Positions 62,511 through 64,000 of a DNA stretch of 64,000 nt are shown here, piece after piece (within the stretch, counting starts at the first letter, position 1; the number at the start of each line of letters is the position of its first letter). Below the pieces are notes generated by a model. The model did no database searches. It had not been told where the DNA came from and saw nothing but the letters and a program-made list of their open reading frames with translations. The stretch comes from Celeribacter neptunius (GTDB taxonomy: Bacteria > Pseudomonadota > Alphaproteobacteria > Rhodobacterales > Rhodobacteraceae). The DNA lies in assembly GCF_900113955.1 (NCBI RefSeq), contig NZ_FORH01000003.1, positions 1-64,000 on the forward strand. The letters run 5' to 3'. The translations under genes were made by a program, and so were the position numbers.

Positions 62511-63604
62511 ACAAGATGCCGAAATGGGCGGATGCCGTCCTCATTCCGCTGATCTCCATCCTGCTGGCGTTTTTCTTTTCCGGCCTGGTGATCTGGGCCA
62601 TCGGCAAGGACCCGGTGGTGGCGATCAAGACCATGGTGCAGGGCGCGTTCGGCTCGACCTCCGGGATCAGCTACACGCTCTATTACGCCACCAATTTCAT
62701 CTTCACCGGGCTTGCCGTGGCCGTGGCCTATCACGCGCGGCTGTTCAACATCGGCGGCGAAGGTCAGGCGATGCTGGGGGGCTTGGGCGTGACGCTGGTC
62801 TGTCTCGCGATCCCGTGGCCGCATTGGACGCTGGCGCTGCCGGCGGCGATGATCGGTGGCGCGCTGTTTGGCGCCGGCTGGGCCTTTATCCCGGCTTGGC
62901 TTCAGGCCAAGCGCGGCAGCCATATCGTGATCACCACGATCATGTTCAACTATATCGGCGCGGCGCTGCTGGGCTACCTGCTGACCAAGGTCCTGAAGGT
63001 CAAAGGCTCCATGCTCACGGAAAGCGCACGCTTTCCCGAAGGCGCGCACCTGCCGAATTTCTCGGAGATCTTCGCCCCGATCGGCATCAATTTTTCGCCC
63101 AACGCACCGGCGAACATGGCGTTTTTCGTGGCGCTGCTTTGCACTTTCGCATTCTGGATTCTGATCTGGAAAACCCGGCTCGGCTATGAGATCCGCGCCT
63201 ATGGCCAGTCGGAAACCGCGGCGAAATACGCCGGCATCGCGCCCGCGCGTATCGTCATCATCGCCATGCTGATCTCCGGCGCGCTGGCTGGTCTTATGGC
63301 GATCAACAACGTCATGGGCGAGGCCGAACGTCTGATCGACAACGCTGTCGAAGGCGCCGGTTTCATCGGTATCGCCGTGGCGCTGATGGGGCGCAATCAC
63401 CCGATCGGCATCCTTCTGGCCTCGATCCTTTTCGGGTTCCTGTACCAGGGCGGCGCCGAGCTGTCATTCTGGGAATCGATCCCGCGCGAGCTTGTGGTGG
63501 TGATTCAGGCGCTGGTGATCATGTTCACGGGCGCGCTCGACAACATGGTGCGCATGCCCCTCGAAAAACTCTTCGTCGCGCTCAACCGCAAAAAGGAGGC
63601 CTGA
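62507..63604 (+). CDS. ABC transporter permease (importer 2, first permease)
   Basis: This 365-residue nucleoside-type permease has about nine membrane segments, the conserved 'HARLFNIGGEGQAMLGG' and the coupling loop 'YGQSETAAKYAGI'. The GTG at 62507 overlaps the ATPase stop. It is paralogous to the gene at 23877. It ends KKEA, with AAGGAGG in the last codons serving the next gene. Confidence 0.94.
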   Translation: MNKMPKWADAVLIPLISILLAFFFSGLVIWAIGKDPVVAIKTMVQGAFGSTSGISYTLYYATNFIFTGLAVAVAYHARLFNIGGEGQAMLGGLGVTLVCLAIPWPHWTLALPAAMIGGALFGAGWAFIPAWLQAKRGSHIVITTIMFNYIGAALLGYLLTKVLKVKGSMLTESARFPEGAHLPNFSEIFAPIGINFSPNAPANMAFFVALLCTFAFWILIWKTRLGYEIRAYGQSETAAKYAGIAPARIVIIAMLISGALAGLMAINNVMGEAERLIDNAVEGAGFIGIAVALMGRNHPIGILLASILFGFLYQGGAELSFWESIPRELVVVIQALVIMFTGALDNMVRMPLEKLFVALNRKKEA

Positions 63605-63607
63605 TCG

Positions 63608-64000
63608 ATGGACTATCTCACGATCATCCAGATTCTCGACAGTTCCGTGCGTCTGGCCACGCCTCTGCTTTTGACCTGTCTCGCCGGTCTGTTTTCCGAA
63701 CGTGCCGGTGTTGTCGACATCGGCCTCGAGGGCAAGCTGCTCGCCGCCGCCTTCCTCTCGGGTGCCGTGGCCGCGGTCACCGGGTCGATCTGGGTCGGGC
63801 TTCTGGCCGGGGTCGCGGGCTCTCTGGCCTTTTCGATGCTGCACGGCCTGGCCTCGATCACCTTCAAGGGCGATCAGCTGATCTCCGGCGTGGCGCTGAA
63901 CTTTCTGGCCGCCGGTCTCACCGTCGTGATCGGCCAGAGCTGGTTCAAGCTGGGCGGTCGCACGCCGTCGCTGTCCGGCGATGGCCGGTTCGAGCCCTGG
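63608..64000 (+). CDS. ABC transporter permease (importer 2, second permease), truncated by the window end
   Basis: The first 131 codons are visible. They open with MDYLTIIQILDSSVRLATPL and include 'SERAGVVDIGLEGKLLAAAF', matching the second-permease motif seen at 25276 (EKSGVLNLGVEG). ATG 63608 follows AAGGAGG by 9 bases. Unlike importer 1, no DUF2834 gene separates the two permeases; the gap is 3 bases. Confidence 0.93.
   Translation, partial: MDYLTIIQILDSSVRLATPLLLTCLAGLFSERAGVVDIGLEGKLLAAAFLSGAVAAVTGSIWVGLLAGVAGSLAFSMLHGLASITFKGDQLISGVALNFLAAGLTVVIGQSWFKLGGRTPSLSGDGRFEPW

Noticed and set aside
1-64000. Search for prophage, CRISPR, toxin-antitoxin, restriction or retron elements
   Set aside because: No integrase, repeat-spacer array, methylase or reverse transcriptase is visible; the content is ordinary core metabolism and envelope genes.

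Overview
The window looks like core chromosome of a Rhodobacteraceae (roseobacter-group) alphaproteobacterium. The evidence is high GC with strong G/C third positions, frequent GTG/TTG starts, a short HisG paired with HisZ, a B12-dependent ribonucleotide reductase, a DUF1489 gene, an RpoHII-like heat-shock sigma factor and a DnaE of alphaproteobacterial type. The genus cannot be fixed from the sequence alone. Nearly all of the window is protein coding, in tightly packed operons with 1-4 base overlaps (TGATG, ATGA, GTGA). I see no rRNA, tRNA, CRISPR array or intact insertion sequence.

Layout. (1) 1-5.5 kb: a type I secretion locus (TolC-like lipoprotein, LapB-type ABC exporter, HlyD/LapC adaptor) facing the start of a divergent gene that runs off the left edge and may encode the exported substrate. 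Its flanks are AT-richer and hold short repeats. (2) 5.7-17.4 kb: nrdJ, DUF1489, hisS-hisZ-hisG, slyX, and dnaE coupled to an unusual repeat-bearing lipoprotein. (3) 17.7-27.4 kb: purine catabolism and uptake, with xdhABC translationally coupled to a BMP-family ABC importer that contains a DUF2834 gene. (4) 27.5-34 kb: an AhpD-like protein, two small envelope paralogues, panC-panB, pirin, a 2-hydroxyacid dehydrogenase and an SH3-domain protein. (5) 34-48.6 kb: a capsule-type glycosyltransferase, a CDF metal transporter, an M3 peptidase, coaBC-dut-moeB-like, rpoH, cobU-cobC, GST, comM, an esterase, gshB, yraN and rsmI. (6) 48.7-56 kb: lpoA-like, glnD, murJ, a rhomboid-like protein without the catalytic residues, and trpS. 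(7) 56-64 kb: an NTF2-fold protein, an L,D-transpeptidase, a candidate structured small RNA, usp-DUF2267, nfu-rimI, and a second BMP-family ABC importer cut by the right edge.

Themes linking the genes. Purine salvage and catabolism appear at both ends (xdhABC plus importer 1, and importer 2), and a similar 16-base motif lies upstream of both. Pantothenate/CoA synthesis appears as panC, panB and coaBC. Cobalamin is made or salvaged (cobU, cobC) and used (nrdJ). Envelope and peptidoglycan functions are lpoA, murJ, the L,D-transpeptidase and the secretion locus. The most interesting items are the candidate RNA at 57400-57530, the shared motif at 17521 and 59725, two tandem small proteins sharing a WLFG/CxC-like tail, a lipoprotein with a triplicated LFxFL motif, and the catalytically dead rhomboid. 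I found no clear novel defence or mobile system.
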